Positions 11,901 to 22,427 of a stretch of DNA of 64,000 nucleotides are shown one piece after another. Each line of letters starts with the position of its first letter. The first letter of the stretch is position 1. The notes under the pieces are model-generated. The model worked only from the letters and a program-made list of their open reading frames with translations, had not been told where the DNA came from and did not search any database. Position numbers and translations under genes: made by a program. The DNA comes from Aculops lycopersici (Eukaryota; Arthropoda; Arachnida; Trombidiformes; Eriophyidae), in NCBI GenBank assembly GCA_015350385.1, contig WNKI01000002.1, positions 5,719,008 to 5,783,007 of the forward strand. Direction: 5' to 3'.

Positions 11901-12337
11901 TGTGAACACTTGGCTGGTGCGCTAATTTGTGCTAGTTATAGTATATCGATGATAATAATAGAGTAATTAAAAGGTGAAATGTGTCAATAAAATGCAATTT
12001 AATGCCGATGGATAATATCTATCTTTTGAATTCTCGATTGAGCTCGCAAAAGTGTCATGACCAGCTGATAAAAGTTCTTTCCCACATACACCATCTCTAT
12101 TTGTAGTGGTAGTCGCCTTGTGAGTGTGCTGAGGAATTGCGCATGGTTTCCTTGTGTGTGACGTTCCAATGAACATATTTTTGTCGGGTAGGTTTGTTTA
12201 CCTTTGCTCATTTGAAGGCCTCAAGTGAAACTTGAGTTGATATTACTGAATTAATAATCATAAAAAAATCAATCGAAATAAAATTAAAGATGATGTCACA
12301 TTGTATTCAGTGAACTAAATCACTATCTCAAACCATC
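11901..12337. promoter_or_regulatory. divergent promoter region, WTAP / rabaptin-like gene
   Basis: 437 bp between two head-to-head start codons must hold both 5' UTRs and core promoters. It is AT-rich at both ends. No specific element is assigned. Confidence 0.5.
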
Positions 12338-13207
12338 ATGGCAACTTCGGAGGCCAATAGAACAAAGGACGAAGCGCCACTCATTGATTTGGGTCCAGAA
12401 ACAGAACCCGTCGTGCGAAGCGATATCGACGACAAGGGAGGTGAAGGAGATGATATTCTGAAATGCAGTCCAGTTATCGCAGACTCAAATCAATCAGGTG
12501 AAGAGGAGATTACCGCAACTACTCAAGCAAATGATGCAACCAAGACCAACGGCCAAAATCAAAATTTATCCACTATATCAGATACAATAACAACAACAAC
12601 ACCAGCAAGGGAAACAGCAACCACCGAAACGACAATGAGTGATAATATCAATTGCGAGGGATGCAAAACCTTAGGCTCTGAGTTGAAAGACTCGAGGGCC
12701 GAGGTGATAAAGTTACGGGAGCAGGTAAGAGATTTAGGAAATAAATTGGAGATCAACAAGAATGAGTTGGAACGAGAGGTTCAGCGCCGGTGCGAATTGG
12801 AACAAAAGTTTACCGAAGAGGCCAAGAGGTCGACGGATCAAATCAGCGAGCTTATATCTAAATCCAATCAGGACGATGCAAGATTGAGCGAATTAAGGCG
12901 CAAGTTTGAGGATTATTCCAATGAGACCTCGATAATGATTGAGAGTTTTACCACAAATAGAGAGGTACTATCTAGTCAGCTTTTAGAGTTACGCCAGGAG
13001 AATGATTACTTATTGGGCAAATTTCTAAGCAAAAGTCGGGATTTACAAAACGAATCAATTAATTTGCCTCAAACAGTCGATGAACTTCAATTCCATTGCC
13101 TAACATTAAACGAAAAGTTGATTTTGGCCACCCTAGCCAAGGAGCAATTAGAGGATGTGATAGCTAGAAACTCTTCAAGCCACCTTCAGCAACCGATGAG
13201 TCCATAG
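12338..13207 (+). CDS. rabaptin-like coiled-coil protein
   Basis: Single exon, 289 residues, ATG at 12338. The N-terminal third is acidic and Thr-rich (low complexity). Residues about 105-285 form coiled coil. The end contains a segment like the rabaptin-5/RABEP family (QNESINLPQTVDELQ, then LNEKLILATLAKEQLED). Rabaptins are Rab5/Rab4 effectors that pair with Rabex-5 on early endosomes, so a role in endosome tethering is inferred. The protein is far shorter than vertebrate rabaptin-5 (about 860 aa). It ends soon after the conserved block, so it is either a truncated paralogue or has lost its terminal Rab-binding coils. No intron is evident and the stop codon is clean. Confidence 0.7.
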   Translation: MATSEANRTKDEAPLIDLGPETEPVVRSDIDDKGGEGDDILKCSPVIADSNQSGEEEITATTQANDATKTNGQNQNLSTISDTITTTTPARETATTETTMSDNINCEGCKTLGSELKDSRAEVIKLREQVRDLGNKLEINKNELEREVQRRCELEQKFTEEAKRSTDQISELISKSNQDDARLSELRRKFEDYSNETSIMIESFTTNREVLSSQLLELRQENDYLLGKFLSKSRDLQNESINLPQTVDELQFHCLTLNEKLILATLAKEQLEDVIARNSSSHLQQPMSP

Positions 13208-13818
13208 TTTACATCGATCGGTTTTATGGTTTTCCTGGTATGGAGAGACCTCTTGCATTATATATTTCGAAGACTAATCAAACACACTAACTAATCATTA
13301 CAACAAGCATTTGTTCATTTAATTACACATCATAATCATCATCTGAGCTAGTCTTCAATCTTCTCTGCCAAAACATATAAAAAATTAGCTGTATTAATGT
13401 CATCATCATTAATATGATGAGATTTGTATTGTACATAATCTAGGAATTAGTGGGCGAGATTTTAATTATATCTATTAAATTGTTATACTAATTAGGTGCA
13501 AACAATATTATATTACAATACTGCAAACTGATTCTATATAATTTATCAAGCAAATGATGAGTGGAAAAAGTCGAGTCTTTGCTTGATTCCATTTTCCTTT
13601 CAGGTCTGATTTTTTTCTCTGCTTACCTGTTACATAATTAGAAAGAATAACAATGAGATGATTGGTCTGCGATCGCTCTAGTTTATCATTGGAAACTTGA
13701 TCCACAAATAGACTCAAGTAAAGTCTAGTTAGATTATAGAATCCCAGATGATACGCCAACCATCAAGGTTGGATTTGTGTTGTGTTGTTTGTGGATTAAT
13801 TATTTAGCGACCTAAAGC
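13208..13818. other. intergenic region between convergent 3' ends
   Basis: AT-rich 611 bp between the rabaptin-like gene (+) and the VMAT gene (-), presumably 3' UTRs. No coding or RNA feature seen. Confidence 0.5.
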
Positions 13819-16800
13819 TTATTTAACGTAGGTTTTGGCCTTCGAATTAGGATCATTCAGTTGAGCTTCCTCGTCGGGCGAGTCGATCTGATTATAATTG
13901 ACATAGCGAAGCGTTGATTGCTCCTGCATTTGTGTTTCGTCCAATTGTCTAGCAGGTGGGTTCCTGAGCAGCAGTAGTAGTGGTGCGAATGCAAAGCAAA
14001 TGAATGCTGTAGTTATAATGAGACCCTCAAATCCAATTAACTCAACAAGTGTTCCACTTAGCGCTGGACCAAATGCGAAGCTAGCACAAAAGGCCACATC
14101 ACCAATGGCATAGACACTTCCGTAAACCGAGGTATGTCTAATGTCGACCAGATATCCGAGCATCGGCATCATTGTCGAGTCCACCATTCCCATTGCAAAG
14201 CCAATGGCTCCATTGGGTATGATTAGGTGATCAACTCTAGTTGCAAATGGTATCAGTAACAGGGCGCACCCAATAATGACCAGGCCAATCATTGTCGACC
14301 GCCACCTGCCGATTCTGTGGCCCAAATTACCGAAGAGGTTTGTTCCAAAGAGGTACTGTGATTTTGGAGTATATAAAATGATAGTTTTGTTAGACTCAAT
14401 GGATCAAAACTCTCGAATGTCGATTTACAACAACAACAACTACTACTACTACTACAACAAAACACTCACCGAAATGGCCGCAGGTAGAAATGCGACTCCC
14501 TGTTCCCAATTTTTGGCTTGCATTGTGTCCATCATCCACAGGGGTAGTGCTGGTTCCAGGATAGCGATTCCCGTGTTTGCAAAAGTGATTGCTCCAGCCG
14601 CAACAAGGATGTAGGGATCCTTAATGAGAGTCATCAAACTAGCACCCTCCTCCTGGCTCTTCGAAACTCGCGGTTGCAAAACCATCAGTTGCAAGAGGCC
14701 ATCGAGTAGAGCTAAAATGGCCAACACAATAAATGGCGACGACTTGCCAACGAACTCGTACATAAATCCACCAAAAGGAGGCCCAATCACCACACCAAGT
14801 GCCAGTCCGCCCAACGCTATGGCCATGGCATTACCTCGTTCGGCGTCGTCGGGAAATCGATCGGCCAACATGGACATTCCGGCCACTGAGGTGCAAGCCG
14901 ATCCAACACCTTGAATTGCTCTTGCCATGAACAAGGTTGTGTAAGTGCTACCAAATGCAAAGACTAAGGTCGACAAAAACATTATTACAAATCCCGTGAA
15001 CATTGGCAAGGTAAATCCAACTCGATTTGTTATGGTTCCTATGAACGGATTTGCAATTGCCTGCACTATTGGCTTTGAGGCAAACATAACTCCAACCTCG
15101 AAACTTTCATCAACTATATCCTGGTGACTAATAATGAGATCATCGTCGCCGCTTACTACAGGTGGTTGGGGAGTTGTGGTCGTGGTTGCAGTTCTATTCT
15201 TTGCTTGCCTGCCAGATGACTTTGGTTTAATCCTCTCGACTCTCGGCGATCGCCTTTGCCTCTGAGACGATTTGTTTGATGCTTTCCCCGGTTTAGCAAC
15301 TCTTTTGGTGGCCTCCTTTCTCTCATCGCCATCAGCTTTGATTTTGATAGATTTTGAATTATTTTTTAGACCCAAAGTAGTTTTGTCCTTTCCAATGTCT
15401 TTGTTCACGACGTTATCGTCGTCGCTATCATCGTTCATTTCCACTCGCTTGCCCATCACTGCACTTAAACACATGCCACCGAGAGCATCGGTGTCGTTGC
15501 CTTTCATTCTAGCCGCCGACATTAATGAACTCTTCAATTTGGTCCACTTCATTGCGTTTGAATTATCCTCGTCATCATCAGAATTATCATCATCGTCGTC
15601 ATCGTCGTCGTCGTCGTTATTAGCCTTGTGACTCCCAGCTGGCGAGCTTGTGGTAGAACTCGACTTCCGGTTGCCTCTTTCTTCACCATTAGATCCGTCG
15701 TCGTCGTCGCTGTCGTCGTTGGCGCCAACATCCTCGTACTCGTCACCACCACTTCCGGTCTGACTACCTGGCTGCTTTCTCGACTTCAACTCTGATTTTC
15801 TACCCATAAACGCAGATGAGGCAGATTGGCTCGCTGATCTAGTATCTCGCTGATCATCTTCGTCGCCATCTTCATCTCCAGCGTCGTCGTCGTCGTCATC
15901 GTCGTCGTCGTCGTCATCATCGGCGACATTCTGATCATCCCGACCTCGATTCCGCCCTCTTCCGCCACGCCCCTGCCGTCGATCAGACTGGTCCCCGTCG
16001 TTCCGAATATCGTCATCGTCATCATCATCAGCAGCGCCTTCTCGATTGCCAGATCCACTTCCCGGTGGTCCCAACCTAACTCTTGGATGGAAAACGCTTC
16101 CGCTGAATCTGTCTTGAACATTTGCCAACGATTGATTGATGCGAAACTCTAGCTCCCTATTGAGAGCTTCCTCGTCTAATGGGCCATTTGGTCCCATTGG
16201 GTACAACTTGGAGGCAATCGAGCGATCAGAACTTGACGAGTTACGATTGTTTATAGCAGAGGGATTCTCTAGTAGCTCCCTATGTTGGCGTTCAATGCGC
16301 AACTTGTACAGGTAAGCGGGAATAATGGGCACAACCGAAGTTAGTAACATGTTGTCTAGTAGTAGGGCAATGGCGACAATTAGTATAATTAACTTGCGCG
16401 AGGTTCTTAAATCTTGTAAAATAGTTGTAAAATCACGTTGAAAAAATGGCTTCCGACTTGGATCTTCAGCATAATTATAACTACTTGGCGCTGTTGATTT
16501 CTCCTTGGCCTCCAAAACTTTAGTATACCTAGACTCGTAGTTTGATCTACTACTTGAGCTCTGATTTTTTGGCTGACTAGTTTCCAGTTCCTCGTGGCTC
16601 TCATCGACGTAGCCTTTGAATTTTCCCTTTGAATTTTCCGGCTCAGTTGCACTAACACTTGTTCGATTTATTAGCTGCTGAGAGGACTCATCATTATTGG
16701 GTTCCGCTAAAGCAGAGGATAGAAAACCTCCCTTGCCACTCAGGGTGGCCGCCGACTTTTTGTCCACGTCAACCTCGAACGGATTCACCGTGATGCTCGT

Positions 16801-17547
16801 GGACTTTGACCGTCGCGCAGCAGCGGAAGTCGCACCACCAACCACCTGCTGCTGCGACTGCGACTGAATCATTCCATCGGGCGAGCCGCTCGCTGCGTTC
16901 TGTGTGCTGGACATAGCCGACATTCTGGACATAATAGACTCGTAGGTGCTGGCCGGTGAGCGGCTACCTGTTATTGCAGTGGCCGGATCCTCGGCGTAGG
17001 CCAAGCTAGCAAAACTGGTCACCACTGCCTGTTGCTGGTTGCTAGAATGCTGTTGTATTGCTTGTAACTTTTGCCTCTGCTCCAGTTGCTGCTTCAAGGA
17101 GTCCTGTTGCTTAAATTGATTCTGTCTCTGTCGGCTCTCGTTCAAGATTTCAATTGAGTTCAATCTCTGCGTTGTGCTAACTCCCACCGACTTGCCACTG
17201 GCAGTCGCCGACTCAATTGTAGCCGCCAAGCTGGAGTCACTCTCTGAGGACTCGATGCTACTCGTGGCCTTCAATGGAAAACCACCGCTACCTCTACTGT
17301 CTCTCTTAGTCTCGCCGGAAGTAGAGGGTTGCTCTTGTTGTTGTTGTTGTTGTTGTTGTTGGAGCTGGTGCTGGACACTGGATCGCTTTTGCAATCCAAC
17401 TCTCGGGCCATAAACTAATCCTCCCTGAATACTGTTGCCCCGACTAAACTCGCCACTAAGATCATCGGCTCGGCTTACCGTTACTTGCTCCTCACTCGAA
17501 CCAACCTCTTGTCCGCCCGCCAGTTTACTGCGCCGAACCTGCGACAT
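13819..17547 (-). CDS. VMAT: vesicular monoamine transporter (SLC18/VMAT) with giant N-terminal and luminal insertions
   Basis: Two exons: 14470-17547 and 13819-14355, joined across a 114-bp intron (donor GTGAGT, acceptor CACAG). The join gives AAIS-YLFGTNLFGNLG, matching the VMAT family. About 1204 residues from ATG 17547; the frame stays open upstream without an ATG. Major-facilitator transporter that loads monoamines into synaptic vesicles using the proton gradient. TM1 (LLLDNMLLTSVVPIIPAYLY) lies near residue 390; the following helices carry FASKPIVQAIANPFIG, ARAIQGVGSACTSVAG, ALGGLALGVVIGPPFGG, then MGMVDSTMMPMLGYLVDIRH. Odd: about 380 residues precede TM1 (polyQ, Ser-rich), where relatives have about 20-130, and the TM1-TM2 luminal loop is about 400 residues with several polyaspartate runs, where vertebrates have about 80. 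VAChT is the nearest alternative; the C-terminal half reads more like VMAT. Confidence 0.9.
14356..14469 (-). other. VMAT coding intron, 114 bp
   Basis: Minus-strand GT at 14469-14468 (GTGAGTG) and AG at 14357-14356. Removing it restores the conserved VMAT sequence in frame. It carries a (TAG/TTG)-type trinucleotide run. Confidence 0.9.
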
Positions 17548-20054
17548 TGTTCCCCTTCCTTCGCTCACTCTTTCCCTCTCTGGTGGTTGATCGGTTGCTT
17601 GACTGCTATATACTTGACTACGACTTGGCAACGATGTCTTGTTCACACCTAAAAGGCTAAAATTAAACTCCCTCTCTCTGCTTATGCTATCCTTTCGCTT
17701 GCGCGCCGATTCGGTGGCTGGGTCGTAAACTTGGCACTGCAACCACCAAGCTCATTCGCTCGCTCGCTGGCCACCGACCTAATGGATGTCCACCACTCTC
17801 CTTGTTGTCTGCTCCCTCCGGAGCGCCAAACTCTCTAGCTTTCCCTCGCAAACTTAGCAGCTAGCTTGCCAGATTGCCGACTGCCCATCAGCTGCCCAAA
17901 GAACTTGGCTCAAGGAAACCTGAGGCCGCCGCGACCTCGAGTTGGCAAGTCGCATTTGCTAGATCTCAGGGCTAAAACTTAGATAACCTTAGAGCAAACG
18001 AGAGAACCTATAAGTCGCTAGGTGCACTCCCCCCGATCAACCAACTAAAACCGACGATCTCCACCGGAAACCAGGAGATCCAACCACCTAGCGCCTGCGC
18101 ACTTCAACGTCTCGATCAATAGCCCGATAACTTTCTCGCGCAAAAATTTGACCACTTGGGGCCGCTCTGTTGACCGGCAGATTAATCAAATTCCCCGCGC
18201 TTCCTTTCCCCACTTGTCCCCTTGTTGTAGGCGATCCTTTTTCTCCCAGAAACACACACACACACACTTCCGAACCCTTAGTGTTGGCGAGCAAGCGAGC
18301 GAGCTAAAGTAATAATGCGATCGAATTCCTTGTGGGAGGTGACTGGTGAGGCAGCTTAGCACAACTACTAGCTCCGTTGATTGTCATTTATTATCTATCA
18401 ACTCGGAGCCTCTACCAGGGTGGCCGTTGCCGCCTCTGCAGCCGCAAAGGGAAAGCCGACGACGATAACGAGCCAACGACCACGACAGCTACAGCGACGA
18501 GATGCCATTGAAGTCAACTTCCGTTTCTCAGCGGCTACAGTGCTACGCCAAGGGCGCTTCAGCGGAAGTCGAGCACATTATTGCCGACCAACGTGAAGCC
18601 AAAGTGTAAATGCCCGACGATTGCCGCTGGTCATGGAGTCGATGATGATGACGACGAGGACACATGCACAGCGCTAGTCGTCATCGTGGTACTATGTGCA
18701 CGTGCAATTTGAATTTATATTGCGCGACCGATGGCCGCTTCATCATCTGGTGGCCGAGTTCTAGCTGACGGTGGTCACAATTTGGTTTGGTTGGTTCTAT
18801 TGGTAGCGCAAGTCGACTGGAGAGAGAAAGACAGGCGAACAATAGTAGTAAACCAATATCCAAGCTTGGGATAATGTATAGTGAGCTCGCGTTTGGGTTA
18901 CGTCACTCGCTCTGAGGTGGAGGGTCCATTTTAAGGCCAACAGTTCGGCCGGTTTCATTGTGAGCCAAGTGGATGGTTTTTTCCTCCTAGTTAATGGGCG
19001 ACCAGCGATGAATACAACAAGTTCAGTTGAGCAAACTACAACTTGAATAAGACTCATCAACGTCCAATTATCTCACACTCAGTTCTCGTTGGATTGAAAA
19101 GAGTTTACTTGAAACTACCAATCAATCGGCGGAATCAATTCTGGGTCACCGATTATTCAAAGGAAAGAGAGAGAGTTGAGTTTTTCTCCGCCTGCCCCGC
19201 AAGTTAATTGGATTCAACCCGGACAGCGTAAACGGAATTGAGCGTAGCGCGGGAGGAGACACGCAACCGGAAGCCGATTGGTATCAATGGGCAGGCGCAA
19301 CTGATATTTCTCCGCCCAGCGACCAAGACTGCGGTCAACTTGAGATTGAGCTGGAGGAAGGTTGCGATGAGATAAGCCACAGATATGATGTGAATGCCGA
19401 CGTTGCGCCATTATGGGCAACATCGGCTCTAGCCGTAGCAACGCTCAAGCCAAATGAGCATCCATCATGAATGCGGGCACCGAGTGACGACAGGCACTTG
19501 CGCTTACGTAAGCGGAAGCGGAAGCGGAAGTGGCGTTAGTCTCCTGTAGGCGGACACTCGCCTCAAGTCGAGTGCCAGTCAAGTGCAGGCGGCGCAAAGT
19601 TAACCGCGCCGCAAATCAGCGCCCAGAGTCTCGCGTGCTCCACTCACTTGCTCACTTGAGACTCTTTATCTGCCCTCAATGACTCATCATGCAGCCAAAG
19701 AGGTTGGAGTTGAAAGGCGGCTAGCGACTGCCTTTAGCTAAGATCCGCAAAACTGATATCGCAGAGAGAAACTCATTTACATAACCCACTTTAGAATCGG
19801 TGGCCAAGATGGCGACTGACTAAATTTCCCATTGATTTCTCCGATCGAAAGGTATTTTCATCTAGAGGAAACTCCTCGAGGAGTTTGCTCTCTCAGTAGT
19901 TTAATCCTGCTCCTTCTTTCTTGTTGAATTCATCGCTGCCGACTGCTGAATCCACACAAAGCCAATCCGTCGACCTCTTTCTTTACATACATTCTATTAA
20001 ATCTACCAAGTCCTTAGTAAGTGGCATCGTAAGATAGAATATTAGCCAATCTCT
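17548..20054. other. gene-free stretch upstream of VMAT
   Basis: About 2.5 kb without a supported gene. The proximal part should hold the VMAT promoter and 5' UTR. A short (GT/CA)n run lies near 18251-18265 and a (GGAAGC)n run near 19513-19533. Confidence 0.6.
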
Positions 20055-21401
20055 CTAGTCGTCGTCCATATCGTTTTCTTGGTCATCGTTGTCATTGTTA
20101 CCTTGCTGCTGCTGCTGCTGTGGGCTGCCATATCCGTCGGGATTGTAGTATCCGCTCTGATGCCGCTGCTGCTGTTGCTGACTGGCCGCCTGATTGCGGC
20201 GACCCCCTTGGCCACCCTGCTGGCCTGGTCCATAACCATAGGGCGATCCATCGCCATTGTAGACCTCGTAGCCTGAGCCGCCGTTCCCGCCCGCCATACC
20301 CGCCATCAGGTTGGCCAAGTCCAGTGGTCCGGGGCCGCCACCGTATGGCGCATACCCATTGGCCGCGGCCATCATGTTGCCATTGCCACCAATGTTAGCG
20401 TGACCCTGGTGGTTTCCATGTACTCGCGCTGGTTGTTGCTGGTACTGTGAGGCCGCCTGGCTCAGGCCGCCCCTGTAGCCCGACCTACCGCCACGCCCTT
20501 GACCTTGGGGACCCATTCCCGACGAGGGTCCATCGTCCTCGTCCGCCGAATCCTCGTCGTAGGCACCACTCGCGCCTCCGCGGCTCTCACCAGCCGCAGC
20601 CGCTGATGAACCACCGTAACTTCCGGTTGCGTCGCCCGATGGACCGTAACCGGAGCCAGCTTGCCGTCCGTAACCGTACGAGTCGCTCGCCGCCTTTTGT
20701 CTCGGCGCCAGTCCACTTCCGTCGTAGCCGCTGCCGCCTGTAGCTCCATCGTAGCTCGCCGGTCCATCGTCCTCGTCGCGCTCGTCATTTGAATTGAATG
20801 CTCCGTTTATCTCCTTGTCGTCCATTGTTGGACCCAAATAGGCACCCATCGCATACTCCTGTTGCTGGTTCTGTCTCGTACTTGGCGCTCCCTGATCCTC
20901 GTCCTGGTGCTGGCTGTTGCCAATGTAATTCTGCTGCTGCTGTTGCTGACCAGGCCCGCGAGATCTGCGACCGGAAGCGTAGGCCGCCTGAGCTTGGTAG
21001 TATTGTTGTGGAATATTGCTGTGCTGAGATTGAGCCGCTTGTTGGTAGCCGCCACTTGCGCCCGATTGAGATTGGCCATCCATTGGCTCGGGCATTCCAT
21101 AGCCACCTGAGGAGGGCCGAGCCGATGGATCTGCCTCATCCGAACCGTATGAGCCGCCGTAGTAGGGCGATGATGAGACGTCGTCGGCGCCGCTACTTCC
21201 GCCACCGAGACCCAGAGGCGAGGTGATTGATTGTACCAATCGGCCTAAATGCGATTGTGGCTGGAGGAATTGGGCACTGGTCAGGCTCGTGGCGAGTAGT
21301 ATTGTGGCTATCGCCGAGACCAAAACGAGACAAGCTTTGGTGGTGGTCGTCGTGATTGATGATTCATGTCTTGCTGATTGTTGTCGGCGTTGAGGCGTCA
21401 T
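20055..21401 (-). CDS. secreted low-complexity Gly/Gln/Tyr/Ser-rich protein
   Basis: Single exon, 448 residues, using the ATG at 21401 (MTPQRR); the frame is open further upstream but without a better start. A hydrophobic segment at about 26-50 (ACLVLVSAIATILLATSLTSA) fits a signal peptide preceded by an unusually long basic and Thr-rich lead. The mature part is almost all low complexity: YGGSYGS, GSGYGPSG, QQQQQ and GGNGGSGYEVYNG repeats, with acidic DEDD patches and an acidic end. There is no cysteine in the mature part. Such composition is typical of structural secretions (cuticle, silk- or glue-like matrix), but no cuticular Rebers-Riddiford motif is visible, so function is not assigned. 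Confidence 0.7.
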   Translation of the reverse strand: MTPQRRQQSARHESSITTTTTKACLVLVSAIATILLATSLTSAQFLQPQSHLGRLVQSITSPLGLGGGSSGADDVSSSPYYGGSYGSDEADPSARPSSGGYGMPEPMDGQSQSGASGGYQQAAQSQHSNIPQQYYQAQAAYASGRRSRGPGQQQQQQNYIGNSQHQDEDQGAPSTRQNQQQEYAMGAYLGPTMDDKEINGAFNSNDERDEDDGPASYDGATGGSGYDGSGLAPRQKAASDSYGYGRQAGSGYGPSGDATGSYGGSSAAAAGESRGGASGAYDEDSADEDDGPSSGMGPQGQGRGGRSGYRGGLSQAASQYQQQPARVHGNHQGHANIGGNGNMMAAANGYAPYGGGPGPLDLANLMAGMAGGNGGSGYEVYNGDGSPYGYGPGQQGGQGGRRNQAASQQQQQRHQSGYYNPDGYGSPQQQQQQGNNDNDDQENDMDDD

Positions 21402-22427
21402 TTTGATGCTTATTTGAGTATAAACTAGAGAGATTTGGAATAAATTAAATATGAGATTCGAATCTGAAATTTGAGATGCAGATTTGATTCGCTGGTTGTG
21501 AAACTCGCGAATGAATGACAAAAGAGAGCAACGGACACTGGACAGCAACAACCCCAACGACAACAAAAGGTAAGCTAGTAGCATGAGCAAAAGGCTGACT
21601 CGCGCGTCCTCTCCACGAACAACAGGTGAGTAACACCTGTTTCAAAAATCATTCACGGGACAACAGGTGGTTACAAGTGCATGCGTTACATCCTCCAGTT
21701 AGCATCCACCATCTAACATCTTACATCCAGTCAGCAAGAGGAGGAGTGCATCAACTTGTGAATGGATAGTGGAAAAGTTCATGGCAACCACTTGTTGACG
21801 AGCGCTGGCTTGAGTTCAGCGATAAACCATAAGCTTACTACAACATCACCACTACCATCAACACCAACTCAAATAGGTGCCGATGCGCGAGAGTGATCGA
21901 CTATCCATCCTAATGATACGTCGCAGAAAACCATTGCACTTGAACTTTGATCTCAAATATCTCAAACGCCTGCAGGGGCAAGCCAACGATCGACCGATAG
22001 ACCCGCAACTAGGAGGCGAGCAAATTGACGGATAGATTATCGCTCTCGCTCTCCCTCTCTCTCTCTCGCTGTCCAGTTCGAGCTCGAGCTTGTGAGCAAC
22101 CGACAATTTGGAATGAAAGCTTGAAACCGCAAGGCAGGTGTATGGGATTTGTGGTGGGAGAAAGTGTTGCAAGTTGGCGAGATTGAGATAACAGCGGTAG
22201 TATTTGCAGCACCAAGTGCAAAAAACTTCGAGATGTCCGCTTGAGGGTAAAACGAGGGGAAGAGTGGCAATAGTAGTGGGAGTAGTAGCAACAACAACAA
22301 CAACATTGATGTAAAACTCAAGTGCAAACCCTTTGCACTTCAATTTGAATCTCACTCAAAGATCGATTCGTCTGGTCTCTTCAAGTTACCGTTTACTTTC
22401 AAACCTTCTGACCAACCCTCTCTGCGT
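21402..22427. other. gene-free stretch
   Basis: About 1 kb between two minus-strand genes. It likely contains the promoter of the secreted low-complexity gene and the 3' UTR sequence of the next. A CT-rich run is present at 22041-22070. No other feature. Confidence 0.5.

Noticed and set aside
17548..17742. Longer VMAT N-terminus starting at TTG 17742
   Set aside because: Non-ATG start; the first ATG is at 17547, and upstream sequence shows no conserved residues.
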